Shown piece after piece: positions 30,112 to 40,810 of a stretch of DNA of 64,000 nucleotides. Below the pieces are notes generated by a model. It searched no databases and was not told the origin of the DNA. It worked only from the letters and a program-made list of their open reading frames with translations. Position 1 is the stretch's first letter. Each line of letters opens with the position of its first letter. This DNA is from Symsagittifera roscoffensis (Eukaryota; Xenacoelomorpha; Acoela; Convolutidae): positions 16,355,789 to 16,419,788 of the forward strand of contig NC_087062.1 of the NCBI RefSeq assembly GCF_963678635.1, given 5' to 3'. Position numbers and translations under genes: made by a program.

Positions 30112-33100
30112 AATTTGTTGCCAATTTTGAACGATGACCGAAAACGTTTGAGAGGTTTAACTACGAGTCCAGGGAAGTCAGGTAGTCCGGATAAAAGCCA
30201 GAGTGAGTCACCAGATAAGAAGCAACAATTGCGGCGATCTAAAATTCTTCTTGGAAAATTGGAAAACTCTAATTTACGCGAGTCTAAAGATATTGGCACA
30301 GAAAAAGACGCGAATAGCAATAGTCAATTCAGATTACAAGGGCTAAAACGCCATAAGTTTAACCTGTCAAGTGATAGTTTTTACCGAAGCAAACAAGAGA
30401 AAGAGGCAGCGAAGGGCCTTGGATCTCTGATTCACCACGCGACAACTGCCGTGCAAATATCTCAACCGTTTTTCCCAACTTACTTGAGCGTGCAACGTCT
30501 AAGACACTTCCACAGGTGGCCGCTGAAACGATACTCTTACGGTCTTCTATCGGAACCAGGACTGAAACCAGTGAAGGTTCTTACTGAATACATTGAGTTG
30601 ATTCGCCAGGAACGGGAAGCGGAAAGGCAAGCATCAGGAGGCGGGGATATGTTTTACATGAGGACTGCAGATGATCTATCGGGACGTGACGGAGACTTGG
30701 TTTTGGCCGAGATCTCGGAGCAACATCCTCCCTTAATCAGTCAAATTGGAATGTCCTCAAAAATCAGACATTACTACAAAAAAGGAAATCGGAGCGATCA
30801 AGGTCCTCCGAACTACTCTTATGGCGAAGTTGTTTACATGAATGAAAGTCCATTTCTGGGAAATTTACAGAACGGAGCTACCTTATCAGTTCTCGAGAAT
30901 AGTATGTACAGAGCGCCTATTTATAATCACGAAATGAAAAGCAATGATTTTTTGATTATCAGGTGTCGGGATGCTTATTATATCAGAAAAGTGCCGATGA
31001 TTTTTACAGTAGGTCAACAGTACCCTTTAATTGAAGTTCCCAGTCCTAACTCGAAAAAGGCTTCACATTTTCAGAGGGATTTCCTCGCTGTCTTTGTGTA
31101 TCGTCTATTTTGGTCGTCAAAAGAGAAACAGAAACGAATTAAAATGGAAGACATAAGAGCCGCTTTTGGACCGCATTATTCAGAGAGCAGTATTCGAAAA
31201 CGATTAAAAATTTGTTCAGATTTTAAGCGTGCAGGACATGAACAAAATTGGTGGAACTTGAAGTCAGGATTCCGACTTCCGAACGAAGAGGAATTAAGGC
31301 GTTTAGTTTCGCCAGAAGAATGCTGTGCGTTCTACAGCATGCAAGCTGCCGAACAAAGACTTAGAGATGCAGGCTATGGAGACAAGGCATTCACTCTTGA
31401 TGATCAATTGGATGACCCGAACGCCTCTGATGAAAAAAATGTCGAAGACGAAGTTAAGTGTGCGCCGTGGAACACTACAAGAGCCTATCTGAGTGCAATA
31501 CAGGGAAAGTTCATGTTGGACATCACAGGAATCGGAGATCCGACTGGTTGCGGCGAAGGGTTCTCGTTTGTTCGTCTACCCGGTAGAATTAACAAAGACG
31601 AGGAAAGTGTTGCTGGCAATGAAAAGAAACGAAACGTCACAGGAACCGATGCTGATCTTCGGAAATTAAATCTAACACAAGCCAGACAAATATTAGTTAA
31701 ACATAAAATTCCTGATGAGGAAATTCAAAAACTGTCGCGATGGGAGATCATTGACGTAATCAGAACTCTTTCGACTGAAAAAGCGAAAACTGGATCTGGA
31801 GAATCAATGTATGACAAGTTCGCGAGAATTGGAAAGTATGGAATCTCAGACTCTCACGAGAAGTTTAGAGAAGAATGCCAAAGAATATTTGACCAGCAGA
31901 ATAAAGTGTTAGCATCAGATGAGGTTCTGAGTTCAGATGACGCGAGCAGCTCTGAAGACGACGAGGAAGACTTAGAATCAATGGCCAAAAATGTCGAATC
32001 ATTGATGGCTAAAAATAAATCATGTGCTGAGTTGGCCCGAGAAAAGGAAGAGAACGAGAGAAAAGAGTTGCAGAAAATGATTTTGTCAGGAAATAATCCA
32101 AAAGAGGAACCGGATAAAGGAGACAAAAACAAGAAAGATCCGACCACTAATATTGCAGATGATGTTGACATGTCAAAGTATAATGGAAAAGTTTTGAAGA
32201 TTTACCGGAACTTCAGGGATGACGAAACTGGGGAAGAGTATCAAAGAGTTGAGACTGTTCGGAAACCTGATGTAATTCATGTGTACATGAGTATCCGAGA
32301 TACTAAAGACGAAGCTTGGATGTCAGAATTTGTCGACTTTCAACAGATTCGAAAAGAAGAAGAGCGCAAAAAAAGAAGGAGGCTTCAAGATCAGTTGAGA
32401 AGACTGGAAAGGAATAAACAGAAAGGCAAATTTGGCGCCACATCGAAAGCAAAGAAACATGACCCGCAATCATTTAAAGTAACATGTGGGGCTTGTGGTC
32501 TGAAAGGTCACATGAAAACCAACAGTTTGTGTCCTTATTTTGGAAAAACGCCTCCAGCCGCACGTGAAAACTTGCCTAGGAATAGCTCCAATTTTGACCT
32601 CAGTTCTGAAGTAACCAACGATGACGAAGGCGAGGATTTGATTAAAGTTGAGGATACCAAAATAACACTCGGCAAAGGGTTATTCGACAACGTGGATAAA
32701 CGACATCAGGGATCATCGAGTGTACATGGAGGTACGGGATCCAAAAAAGACGAGGAATCTTCAATAGTTTATAGAAAACATTATACCTCTGGAGGGATGC
32801 TGCGAAAACGTGCGGATCCCGTAGTTGTCATTTCATCGATGTTTGAGAAACTTATCCAGGAGCTGAAACAAGTTCCCGGGTCCGAAGTATTTCATCACAA
32901 AGTGCGAGAAAAAGATGTTCCAGATTATTACTCGATCGTGTCTCAACCAATGGATTTACAGAAAATGCGAGACAAATGTATGAAAAAGCAATACAAAACA
33001 AGAAATGATTTTCTGGAAGACATTAACTTGATAGTATGCAACTCCATAACATACAATGGTCTTAATCATTCGATAACTGAAAATGCCCACAAGCTCAGCG

Positions 33101-34197
33101 ATATGGCTCAAACTCACTTTAGGTCATTGGAGTCGAAATACTCCAAGCTAGAGAAAAGAATTAATCCGTTGTTGGATGACAATGATCAAGTTGGTTTCTC
33201 GTTTTTACTCAGGGAAATTGCCAATAAACTTAAACAGATTCCAGAATCTTCTCCGTTCCACGTTCCAGTCAGCAAGAAAGCTGCTCCCCATTACAGATCG
33301 CTTGTCAAATATCCCATGGATCTGGACACTCTTTTGAAGAATTGTGTCAGACATTCATATCGAACTAAAGAAGCCTTCATGAATGACATCAGTTTAATTG
33401 CTTCAAATAGTGAGCTATTCAACGGACCTGAACACATTTTAACATCCAAGGCCACTGAAATTGTAAACATGGCCAGGATTGAAATATCTTTACACGATGA
33501 GTATCTTACTAAATTGGAACGAAGGATTTGGGAGGCATCTCAAAAGTCGACGGGATCAGTTGCTAGTAGCATGTCGCCAACTGGATTCTCAGAATTGAGT
33601 GGGTTCAGCGAAAAGGCCAACGAAGCTGGAAGGTCCAGCTCCGAAAGTGACTCAGATACTGAGGAGCCAACAACTAGTAAGCGATCTAGGGCTATGATTA
33701 CGAACCTCGATCATTATTTCAGCTCTTTCGACAACGGATCGGAGCGGAAACCAAATGCTTCTGATCTTCACACACAAGTGCCGAATAAAAATACGCTTGC
33801 TACAATTCACGAAACGTCTAACTTTGCTATTCAGAATGAAGAAAATTTTGATCCAAGTTTCCAGATGAAAGCCGAGGTGCAGTTTTCAGCTGATGATTAT
33901 TCACAACTAAGCTATCAAAACGAGCAGAGCTATTTATCATCACAGGATCCAGCGTTTCACGACCAGAATTCGTCTTCGTATCCAATGGATGACTCCTTCA
34001 ATTCGAACTCGAATCAGTATGATTTCGGATCCCAAGGGAATCCAGCGGAAAATTCCAACAGTCAAGTTATCTGGATGAACGAAGATTCGCAAGATCCTGA
34101 AACTATGGCGAAAATTCTGCTGGGGGATATCAGCGAAAGCGACAGTGAAAAAGTCGAGGGGTCTATCACTGACAACGAAGAAGACGATGAAAACTGA
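30112..34197 (+). CDS. TAF1: TAF1, TFIID subunit 1 (5' partial)
   Basis: Largest TFIID subunit: scaffold that contacts core-promoter DNA and reads acetylated histones in the nucleus. About 1,360 residues in one uninterrupted frame. Domains in order (residues from 30115): Ser/Lys-rich lead with RRSKILLGKL; DUF3591 core about 120-490, with 'GGGDMFYMRT', 'NWWNLKSGFRLPNEEEL' and 'WNTTRAYLSAIQGKF'; acidic Ser/Asp/Glu patch about 600-625; zinc knuckle about 790-810 (C-x2-C-x4-H-x6-C); bromodomain 1 about 902-1000 and bromodomain 2 about 1025-1120, each keeping the acetyl-lysine-binding Asn (TYNG, LFNG); acidic tail ending EEDDEN. Human TAF1 is about 1,870-1,890 residues, so roughly 400-500 N-terminal residues are missing. 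The frame is open into the gap, so the first codon here is not the true start. Candidate N-terminal exons lie at 16609-18300. Stop TGA at 34195-34197. Confidence 0.95.
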   Translation, partial: NLLPILNDDRKRLRGLTTSPGKSGSPDKSQSESPDKKQQLRRSKILLGKLENSNLRESKDIGTEKDANSNSQFRLQGLKRHKFNLSSDSFYRSKQEKEAAKGLGSLIHHATTAVQISQPFFPTYLSVQRLRHFHRWPLKRYSYGLLSEPGLKPVKVLTEYIELIRQEREAERQASGGGDMFYMRTADDLSGRDGDLVLAEISEQHPPLISQIGMSSKIRHYYKKGNRSDQGPPNYSYGEVVYMNESPFLGNLQNGATLSVLENSMYRAPIYNHEMKSNDFLIIRCRDAYYIRKVPMIFTVGQQYPLIEVPSPNSKKASHFQRDFLAVFVYRLFWSSKEKQKRIKMEDIRAAFGPHYSESSIRKRLKICSDFKRAGHEQNWWNLKSGFRLPNEEELRRLVSPEECCAFYSMQAAEQRLRDAGYGDKAFTLDDQLDDPNASDEKNVEDEVKCAPWNTTRAYLSAIQGKFMLDITGIGDPTGCGEGFSFVRLPGRINKDEESVAGNEKKRNVTGTDADLRKLNLTQARQILVKHKIPDEEIQKLSRWEIIDVIRTLSTEKAKTGSGESMYDKFARIGKYGISDSHEKFREECQRIFDQQNKVLASDEVLSSDDASSSEDDEEDLESMAKNVESLMAKNKSCAELAREKEENERKELQKMILSGNNPKEEPDKGDKNKKDPTTNIADDVDMSKYNGKVLKIYRNFRDDETGEEYQRVETVRKPDVIHVYMSIRDTKDEAWMSEFVDFQQIRKEEERKKRRRLQDQLRRLERNKQKGKFGATSKAKKHDPQSFKVTCGACGLKGHMKTNSLCPYFGKTPPAARENLPRNSSNFDLSSEVTNDDEGEDLIKVEDTKITLGKGLFDNVDKRHQGSSSVHGGTGSKKDEESSIVYRKHYTSGGMLRKRADPVVVISSMFEKLIQELKQVPGSEVFHHKVREKDVPDYYSIVSQPMDLQKMRDKCMKKQYKTRNDFLEDINLIVCNSITYNGLNHSITENAHKLSDMAQTHFRSLESKYSKLEKRINPLLDDNDQVGFSFLLREIANKLKQIPESSPFHVPVSKKAAPHYRSLVKYPMDLDTLLKNCVRHSYRTKEAFMNDISLIASNSELFNGPEHILTSKATEIVNMARIEISLHDEYLTKLERRIWEASQKSTGSVASSMSPTGFSELSGFSEKANEAGRSSSESDSDTEEPTTSKRSRAMITNLDHYFSSFDNGSERKPNASDLHTQVPNKNTLATIHETSNFAIQNEENFDPSFQMKAEVQFSADDYSQLSYQNEQSYLSSQDPAFHDQNSSSYPMDDSFNSNSNQYDFGSQGNPAENSNSQVIWMNEDSQDPETMAKILLGDISESDSEKVEGSITDNEEDDEN

Positions 34198-34860
34198 ACT
34201 CTGTCCTCCCTGAAGGATCTCTGTTCCAACATCAAGAAAACTCTTTTCAACTTGTAAAGTTACGCATACTTTCGAGTTAAATATAGTTTAAGATACCAAA
34301 ACTATTCACAATTCAGTGTTGCATACAATAGTTTATTGTAGATTCGTTGTTAAGCCTTAAAACTGATATATTTAGAATAATTTGAGGTTATATTTGATTT
34401 ATTTCATAAATAGAGCGATATCTACTGTTTAATATTTGCTGATAATTTACCGTTTCAGTCGCATTTTTTGAAACGTTGTGGACGATTAGTTGGAACGACA
34501 AGTAAAGTTTGAATAATGAGTTATGGAACGTTTTTATATCTTTTTTTAGAAATTTGTTTTGTGGATGCTATTGCTGACACCAAAATCAAATGCTCTACCT
34601 GAAGAGCGGCTGTGCTAATCTAAGAAGTGTAAATTTATCTGTTATTTGTGAAATTTTTTGAACTTTCAAGTACAATGAACGTAGTGAGACACTCATCAGT
34701 AGTGCTGATTTTTTTTTGTTTCAGGAAATTCTGGAAAGTTCTAGCACATGATTTTTTACTGTTTGACTCCTGGTTTTTTTAAAGCTCAATTCAAATTCAT
34801 TTGCTTAAACGAAGGCAAATTACGTTCTTCAATAAACGACGTGGAAAATATATTTTTTTG
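34198..34860 (+). other. TAF1 3' flank
   Basis: AT-rich sequence that should contain the TAF1 3' UTR. No clean AATAAA was found close to the stop (nearest similar hexamers around 34376 and 34406 are variants), so the cleavage site is undetermined. Confidence 0.4.
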
Positions 34861-34863
34861 ATC

Positions 34864-34925
34864 CAGTTGCTGGCTAGCCAATCATGATTGCTGGGTAGCC
34901 AATCATGACTGCTGGCTAGCCAATT
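34864..34925 (+). repeat. Three-copy 23-bp tandem repeat
   Basis: Three consecutive units close to TTGCTGG(C/G)TAGCCAATCATGA. Each unit contains the near-palindrome GGCTAGCC. Confidence 0.8.
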
Positions 34926-34959
34926 AAAAAATGGCAATCATAAAAGGTTTTTTGAAACT

Positions 34960-35250
34960 CCACTATTGAAGAGCGAAAGATGAAAGGTCACAAAAAATTT
35001 GATCGACTTCTAGTTTCGAAAATGGAATTTAATTTTCAGGTTTCACTGCGAAATATAAAGTTTACCTATTGATCTAGTCTAGTTTCTCAAACTGGTTTAA
35101 TTTTATCTAAAAAGTGCCAATCATAAATTATTCTAGAAATTCATAGAGCTCTATTGGCGTCTGTTTTTTTCTTTGAAATTCGTTCATTGACGTTTTCCAA
35201 CTCTCTGTTGGCTATGTTTTCATATTCAAATTTTTGAAGCTAGCATTTCA
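34960..35250 (+). repeat. Dispersed repeat related to 15290-15600
   Basis: Shares CTCCACTAT-GAA-AGC-AAA, GTCAC-A, the TCTAGTTT...GGAATTTA-TTTTCAGG block and the TTGAAAT-CG / TTGGCT-TG-TTT end with 15290-15600. Non-coding, function unknown. Confidence 0.5.
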
Positions 35251-37265
35251 TTTTTAACAAACATTTTCTTTACGACACAAAACGGGATCAAATTTCCCCC
35301 TTTTTGTTGACCTTTTGACCTCCTTCAGCTAAAATAAATAAAACAAGAACAAAACAAAACGAGTAAATTGTTGTTGAGCTAATGGTGCAAAACATATCAA
35401 CTACTGAAATTATTCTGCTTGAGAGTAATGAAATTATTTTGACAACAAAAAAACGATATAAATTTTAAGTCGATTCTTTGTCTGGGAGATCATAACTGCG
35501 TGGTCCAAGTTGTTTTAAGATTTTGATTAAGTTTGTGTTTTACCATAATTGTTCCCTATTAACAAACAACACCTTGAAAAAAGTATCTTTTTCTGTTTTT
35601 AGGATTCGTGTTTTTTTTGCTCTTAAATCATTTTTCGAAATAATTCAATGCAAGGTGGCCCACCTTCTTCACACAAGCAGACTTGTGATTAGTGTAGCTC
35701 AGTCAGCCCACTTTTTCCCTATTTTTTCAAATTAGTTAGTGCTTCATATGGTTGCCCTTTTGCTGCATATTTTTAAAGCATTGGCAATCTGATAGCATGT
35801 ATTTCGCAGCTTCATTGCTGGCTAGTATTTGAGAATATCAAGCGACAGTTGTGGAAAGGTGTTTCCATCAGACTCAAAATTTGATGTCACTGGTTTTTGT
35901 ATGCATTTTGAGTGCAAATTTTATCTATATATATGTATACATTTTAAAAAAAAATTAGGTATTTCACTTGACACTTGTTCACGAAGTTCCTATCTTGACA
36001 AGGTATAAAACGCAAGGTATAAAATTTCTCTACCAAATTTAGATTTTAAAAAATTACTTAATTCTGGTTTTTATTGGAACACAAACTTTAAAAAATGTTC
36101 GTGGTTGCTTCACAAAGTTTTTAATGGCCTATGTTTTCAAAAAATTGTTTATTTCTGTTAACACCAAACTTTCCACCAGTTAGTGCTTCCACCAAAAAAA
36201 TTTGGATTCGAAAAATTTATTTTTCTGTTAACACCAAATTTTCCACCATACAGCGTGCAATTTTCAGGGTAATCACAGGGTTTGAAAATCTGGTCACCAA
36301 TTCTGACCGCTCAAATTTTTATAGGTTTCCGAGATAAGATAGTTTTTATTGATTTTCCAATAAACTCACATTATGGTTTTTCTTAAAACTTAAAATTCGC
36401 GACCCCATGTTTGTACCTAGACCTTTTGAAACATAATAAAAAAATCTTAGTTTAAAAAAACTACTTTTTAAAATTTGACACCCTCGTCGCTATGGTGAGA
36501 TGGTGTAAGGATAGTTTCATGGTTGCAAGTCGTTTAATTAATGAAGTCAAAAGCGATGTTGAAAGCTGACCAGCCTTTTTTCTACAATTGCATTAAAAGT
36601 TGCACTTCACAATATTCTGTTGTTTGATTTTAAAGCTTAGAAAAAAATTTTCACGTTCAACAATTAGTTGTAGCACCGTTAAATATTCGTGCAGTTGAAA
36701 GTTCTTAAAATTTCCTTGCACTAGATCAACAATCCAATGGTGCTTCAAAGTTCGGAATGGATTTCATTGCGGAAATATTTTTTCTTTCAATTTGAGGAAC
36801 CAATTTGGGCACGTGGCGTTGGCCTTTTTTGATTTTTTCCTGCCCTTAAAATTGGGGAAGAATTTTTTTTGTAATATCATATCAAAGCCGTTCCATTCTT
36901 GAATTTATTGAAATTGTGAGATTTTTGTCGATGTTTTTTAATGTGGAAAAAAGCAGGTTTGAATTTTTTGTTAATTAGTATAAATTTGAGTTAAGACAGA
37001 CACTAATATTGGTTCATGTTTAGCTTTTAGTTTGTTAGAAGTAATTTTATTATATTATGTACAATTAGGTTTCAGTGCCACTCGTCTCCCGCAGCACACA
37101 AATAAATCGGCCAAAATTGAAAAAAAGCTTTTGTAGAGATGTTCGTTTCAAACGACCATCGATAGAATTTGCAGACTCTTTGAGAAGCAACTAGTTAAAT
37201 TTGCCTTGTAATTATTTGACACATTACTAGTTATTTTTCAGCAGGCATTGTGTAGAGTAAACATA
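35251..37265. other. T-rich gene-poor stretch
   Basis: No gene recognised. A diverged tandem pair of about 75 bp (TATTT-TGTTAACACCAAA-TTTCCACCA) lies at about 36150-36250. Short ORFs are Phe-rich and unconvincing. Confidence 0.45.
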
Positions 37266-37269
37266 GTTT

Positions 37270-37435
37270 GACTATTGTTTGTTTTCGTATTTTTTTTTTT
37301 CGGTTTGGTTGTCACAGCACGGTCGGTATTAAACATTTAGGCAATCATTACTATTGACTATTGTTTGTTTTCGTATTTTTTTTTCGGTTTGGTTGTCACA
37401 GTACGGTCGGTATTAAACATTTAGGCAATCATTAC
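37270..37435 (+). repeat. ~83-bp tandem duplication
   Basis: Two adjacent copies of ACTATTGTTTGTTTTCGTAT + poly-T + CGGTTTGGTTGTCACAG(C/T)ACGG + TCGGTATTAAACATTTAGG + CAATCATT. They differ mainly in T-run length and one base, so the event is recent. Confidence 0.85.
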
Positions 37436-38310
37436 TGAAATCAAAAACTCATTTTTCTTGTTTTCTCGAAACGGTGCATGTTATTGTCATCCGAGAGTTT
37501 TGGCTGAACATTTTATAAATACAATTGTGGACTTTGCTTGTGAAGATTTTTTTATTTTGATTCTCGAGTTGTTTTTTCTCCTTTGTTTGTTTTCAATATA
37601 ATGTTGTTGATACCACCAATAATCATGGAGATCGAATAAACTTTGCTAAAAAACGTTCTTCAACCAAGTTGGGAACAACTTTGAAATGTTTTCAAACAAA
37701 ATTTTCTTAGTGTCGCAAAGAAAACGGTACGAAATTTTTGAATTTGATCTCATATCAAGCAAATATTTTATGCCTATTATGGTAATCAAATTAACCCGTG
37801 TAAATTTAGTTGAACTGCCGTATGATTAGTTTTTTAAGTTTCTTTTTGTACCTTCTAACGCATCAACTTTTAAAAATTTAACTTAATTTTCTGCAACAAA
37901 TTTGAAAAAGAAAATCGAAATGGTTGAGTTTTTGTTCAAATCTTCTCATCACACTTTCAACAAATGACCCTTTCCTTAGCTTTTTATTGTGGTACGATTT
38001 TTCTGTGATACTTGCCCAGCAGCAGGCTATCCTTGCATTTTTTTGCATTTGTTTTCCTCTCGAACACTAACATATATTTTTCTTTGGCAATTGGTGTGTT
38101 TAGTTTTATAACTAGGACAAGCTTACAATCCTTCTACCGATTGCCGATGCATCCAGCCACCGATCACCTATACATCCGGTCACCATTCATTATTATTACT
38201 TTTGCGATCAGCATGGGCAATGCAATCGGGCACAAGACTATTTTCCCGTAAAAAGTTTTGTTCACAGAATATTCAAAGTAAAATTCATAATGAATTTAGT
38301 TTTCACCACA
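37436..38310. other. No feature seen
   Basis: T-rich sequence. The 79-codon frame at 38012 has no recognisable domain. Confidence 0.4.
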
Positions 38311-38376
38311 CTTAGTCTGGAGGTAACGAATATGCCTGGGATTGCAAAGGCCCTGGGTTTAAATCTTACAAGACAT
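38311..38376 (+). repeat. tRNA-like sequence, possible pseudogene or SINE head
   Basis: Reads TTAGTCTGGAGGTAACGA (A-box/D-arm-like), then GCCTGGGATTGCAAAGGCC (anticodon-arm-like) and CTGGGTTTAAATCTTAC, which is close to a tRNA B-box (GGTTCAAATCC). The acceptor stem does not pair convincingly, so a decayed tRNA or tRNA-derived SINE is more likely than a working gene. Confidence 0.35.
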
Positions 38377-38930
38377 GTTTTTTTAAACGTGAAATATTCT
38401 GAAATAATGGTTGCCACATTGTAGAAGAATGTTTTGCAGTACGAGGTTTATATTTTAGTTGCTTTTAGAGTTTTGATCTGATTCAGCTGTTTGTAATTTT
38501 ACTAACCTTGACTTCGTTTATTTTTGTTTTTTTTTTCGCTTAAAAACTTTACCCTGCCCAAAAGGTTTTGGCTTATATTTTGTCGGCTTAGTGACAAAAT
38601 TTTGAGTCGTTTCAAGCGAAAGATAAATTTTTACTACATTTCAAAATATAACTTATTTTTTTGTCGGTTTTTACTAGCCGGATGTTTTTTTCTGTATTTT
38701 TGGTAGATTTTTAATGTTTTTAGGAGGGTAAACATAGTTCATTTTTTCGTAGTTTTATGCTTGACAACTTTCTGTTAGAAAATTAAAATTTACTATTAGA
38801 ATTTTAAAAAATTGCAATTAATTTTCCGTTTGTTTTCGGATGCAAGGTTTCTGATTTATTTTTAATCAAAAAGTGCGTGGAATTGTTTTTAGATTTAATT
38901 AATTGATTTGTTTAAGAGTTGAGTATTTTT
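38377..38930. other. No feature seen
   Basis: T-rich. Phe-rich short ORFs only. Confidence 0.4.
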
Positions 38931-38934
38931 AGTT

Positions 38935-39085
38935 GAAGTCGGTTTAAGTTGATGGCATAGTTCAAGTTGATGGCATTAGTTTAAGATTTGATTTATTGGT
39001 TTGTCTAAGAGTTGAGTACTTTTGTTTGAAATCGGTTCAAGTTGATGGCATAGTTCAAATCGGTTCAAGTTGATGGTATTGTTTT
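38935..39085 (+). repeat. Degenerate tandem repeat (AAGTTGATGGCAT)
   Basis: Several copies of (GGTTCA)AGTTGATGGCATAGTT, arranged as a larger duplicated block beginning TTGATTTATTGGTTTG(T)CTAAGAG, with an earlier version at about 38900. Confidence 0.7.
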
Positions 39086-40240
39086 CATGAGTAACGTTTT
39101 TTTTTCAAAAATTTTTTTTTTTGAATTTCATTTTTTTCTCGCTGTTTGGACTTGACTGTCTACGAACATATATGGTGAGAAACTTTGGGGACTATATGAA
39201 CTTTCGTGTTTGTTTTATTTCCTTCGCAATCTTTCTGTATTTTTGTCGTCTTTTTTGTCATCCAGATTTCTTAACATTGCGGAGCAAGTTCATTTTTCAT
39301 AGGTTTGATGTAATTTGGTTATTTTAATTCATATTTTGAGAGTTTTTTTTCTTCAAATTTTATGCAAGTTCTTTTTTATAAAAATTGTTTGAAATTTTAG
39401 CTTTCATTTTTTTCAAGTTTTCTTTCATTTTAATCTTGGTTGATATCAAATGTTCTTTTTGATATTTATAGCCAACTACCCCTGTAGGATGTGCAGATTG
39501 TTTGGTTGCAAGATATTTTGCGTATTTTTAGGAACTTTTGCATCTTGATTTTTAAAGCTACGACTTTTTCAACAAAATATATTCAAGTTTTTCTCTACTT
39601 CCGATTGAGACACATAATCCTTTACTTTTTCAAATTTAATTTTATATCGCAAGAGGTCTGTAGTAATTTTTACTTGAATTTTTTCTCCAGAATTTATTAT
39701 TTAATGGAGGTTAGGTTATTTGAGATTGTGGTGAAATAATTGCGCATCTATTTTTGTATTTTTTTTAGTCTTTGCTGCCGTTATTTATTTGCTGTCTGCC
39801 TTGTCGTCTTTTTTGCACAGGTCTACAGATTCAAATGACAAAATCTACGTTGTTGGCATACTTTGCATATAGTTTTTTTTTAGTATGAATTTTTAGGAAA
39901 CGTTTTTTTTTCTGTTTTATTTCGTGTGAGCTGTTTCTTAGTTTAAGTTTTTTCTGGATTGAAAAGACATTTTCATTTTAGGGTTCAAAAGACATTCCAT
40001 ATTTTTCTGCTGATAATTTAATTTAATGCAGATTTATTATCCTTCTTAAAAAATAAGTTGAAATTATTTTAAATTGAGTTTGTTTTAGTGTTGATGTATC
40101 TTGAATAGGAATCAAAACTCGTTTTCTCTTTTTATGGAATCAGTTGATATATGTTGTTATTTTGTTAATTTTTTGTTGCAAATTTGAAGTATTTTAATTC
40201 TTAATTACGAGGCCAAATTGTGCACTGGATAGACGCACAA
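39086..40240. other. Very T-rich stretch, no gene
   Basis: Dominated by T runs. Open frames (68 and 82 codons) are strings of Phe, Leu, Ile and Tyr and are taken as chance. Confidence 0.45.
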
Positions 40241-40254
40241 TTTTGTGTCTGCAT

Positions 40255-40810
40255 GTTCCTGGATTCCAGAGACAAATCTTCAAATATGTTCTAAAAAGTA
40301 AGTGGAATCCACTTACGAAAGTTTCGCGGATTCCGCGTACAAATGGCTGTAACGTAAATTTTGTCGGCTTAATTGTTTTGTTGCGGATTCCGCAACAAGC
40401 AAATATAGCTAGTTATTCTGGATTCTGCAACTGTTCGTGGATTCCGCAAACAAAATGCGGATTCCGCTTACAATTTGTGGATTCCACATACAATTTGCGG
40501 ACTCCACTTAGAATTTGCGGATTCCGCTTACAGTTGCGGATTCGACAACAGCTCAATGTAACTATACACTTGTCTTATAATTTGTTTGTGGGTTCCACAA
40601 GCTGTTCTGGATTCGGTAAATACAGTTGCAGATTCCGCAAATCTGCCTATTTTTGCAGCGATTTTGAGCGGTACAATGTTTTAAGTATTTGTTTGTGGAA
40701 CCCAAAACAGCAAAGAAGATCAAAGAAAAATAGAAATGTTGCAGATTCCGCGACAAATCTGATTTTGGCCTGTTGCGGAATCCGTTTACAATGCACAGAA
40801 TGCACAGTTT
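40255..40810 (+). repeat. Cluster of GCGGATTCCGC motifs
   Basis: About sixteen variants of (T)GCGGATTCCGC followed by TTACAATT or AACA/AAAC, spaced roughly 20-30 bases in the densest part (40380-40560) and more loosely to 40790. The motif is near-palindromic and locally raises GC. A 201-codon open frame over it is a by-product of the repeat. Function unknown. Confidence 0.75.

Noticed and set aside
29739..30320. ORFs spanning the N run
   Set aside because: The frame through 200 placeholder Ns carries no information.
31854..32171. Minus-strand Ser/Phe-rich ORF inside TAF1
   Set aside because: Antisense shadow of the acidic Glu/Asp/Ser codons of TAF1; the same holds for 34062-34250.
35688..35715. 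TGTAGCTCAGTCAG, like a tRNA D-arm
   Set aside because: No downstream B-box or stems.
36482..36535. tRNA-like string (GGTGAGATGGTGTAAGG...GGTTGCAAGTC)
   Set aside because: No acceptor or anticodon stem pairs convincingly. Likely chance.
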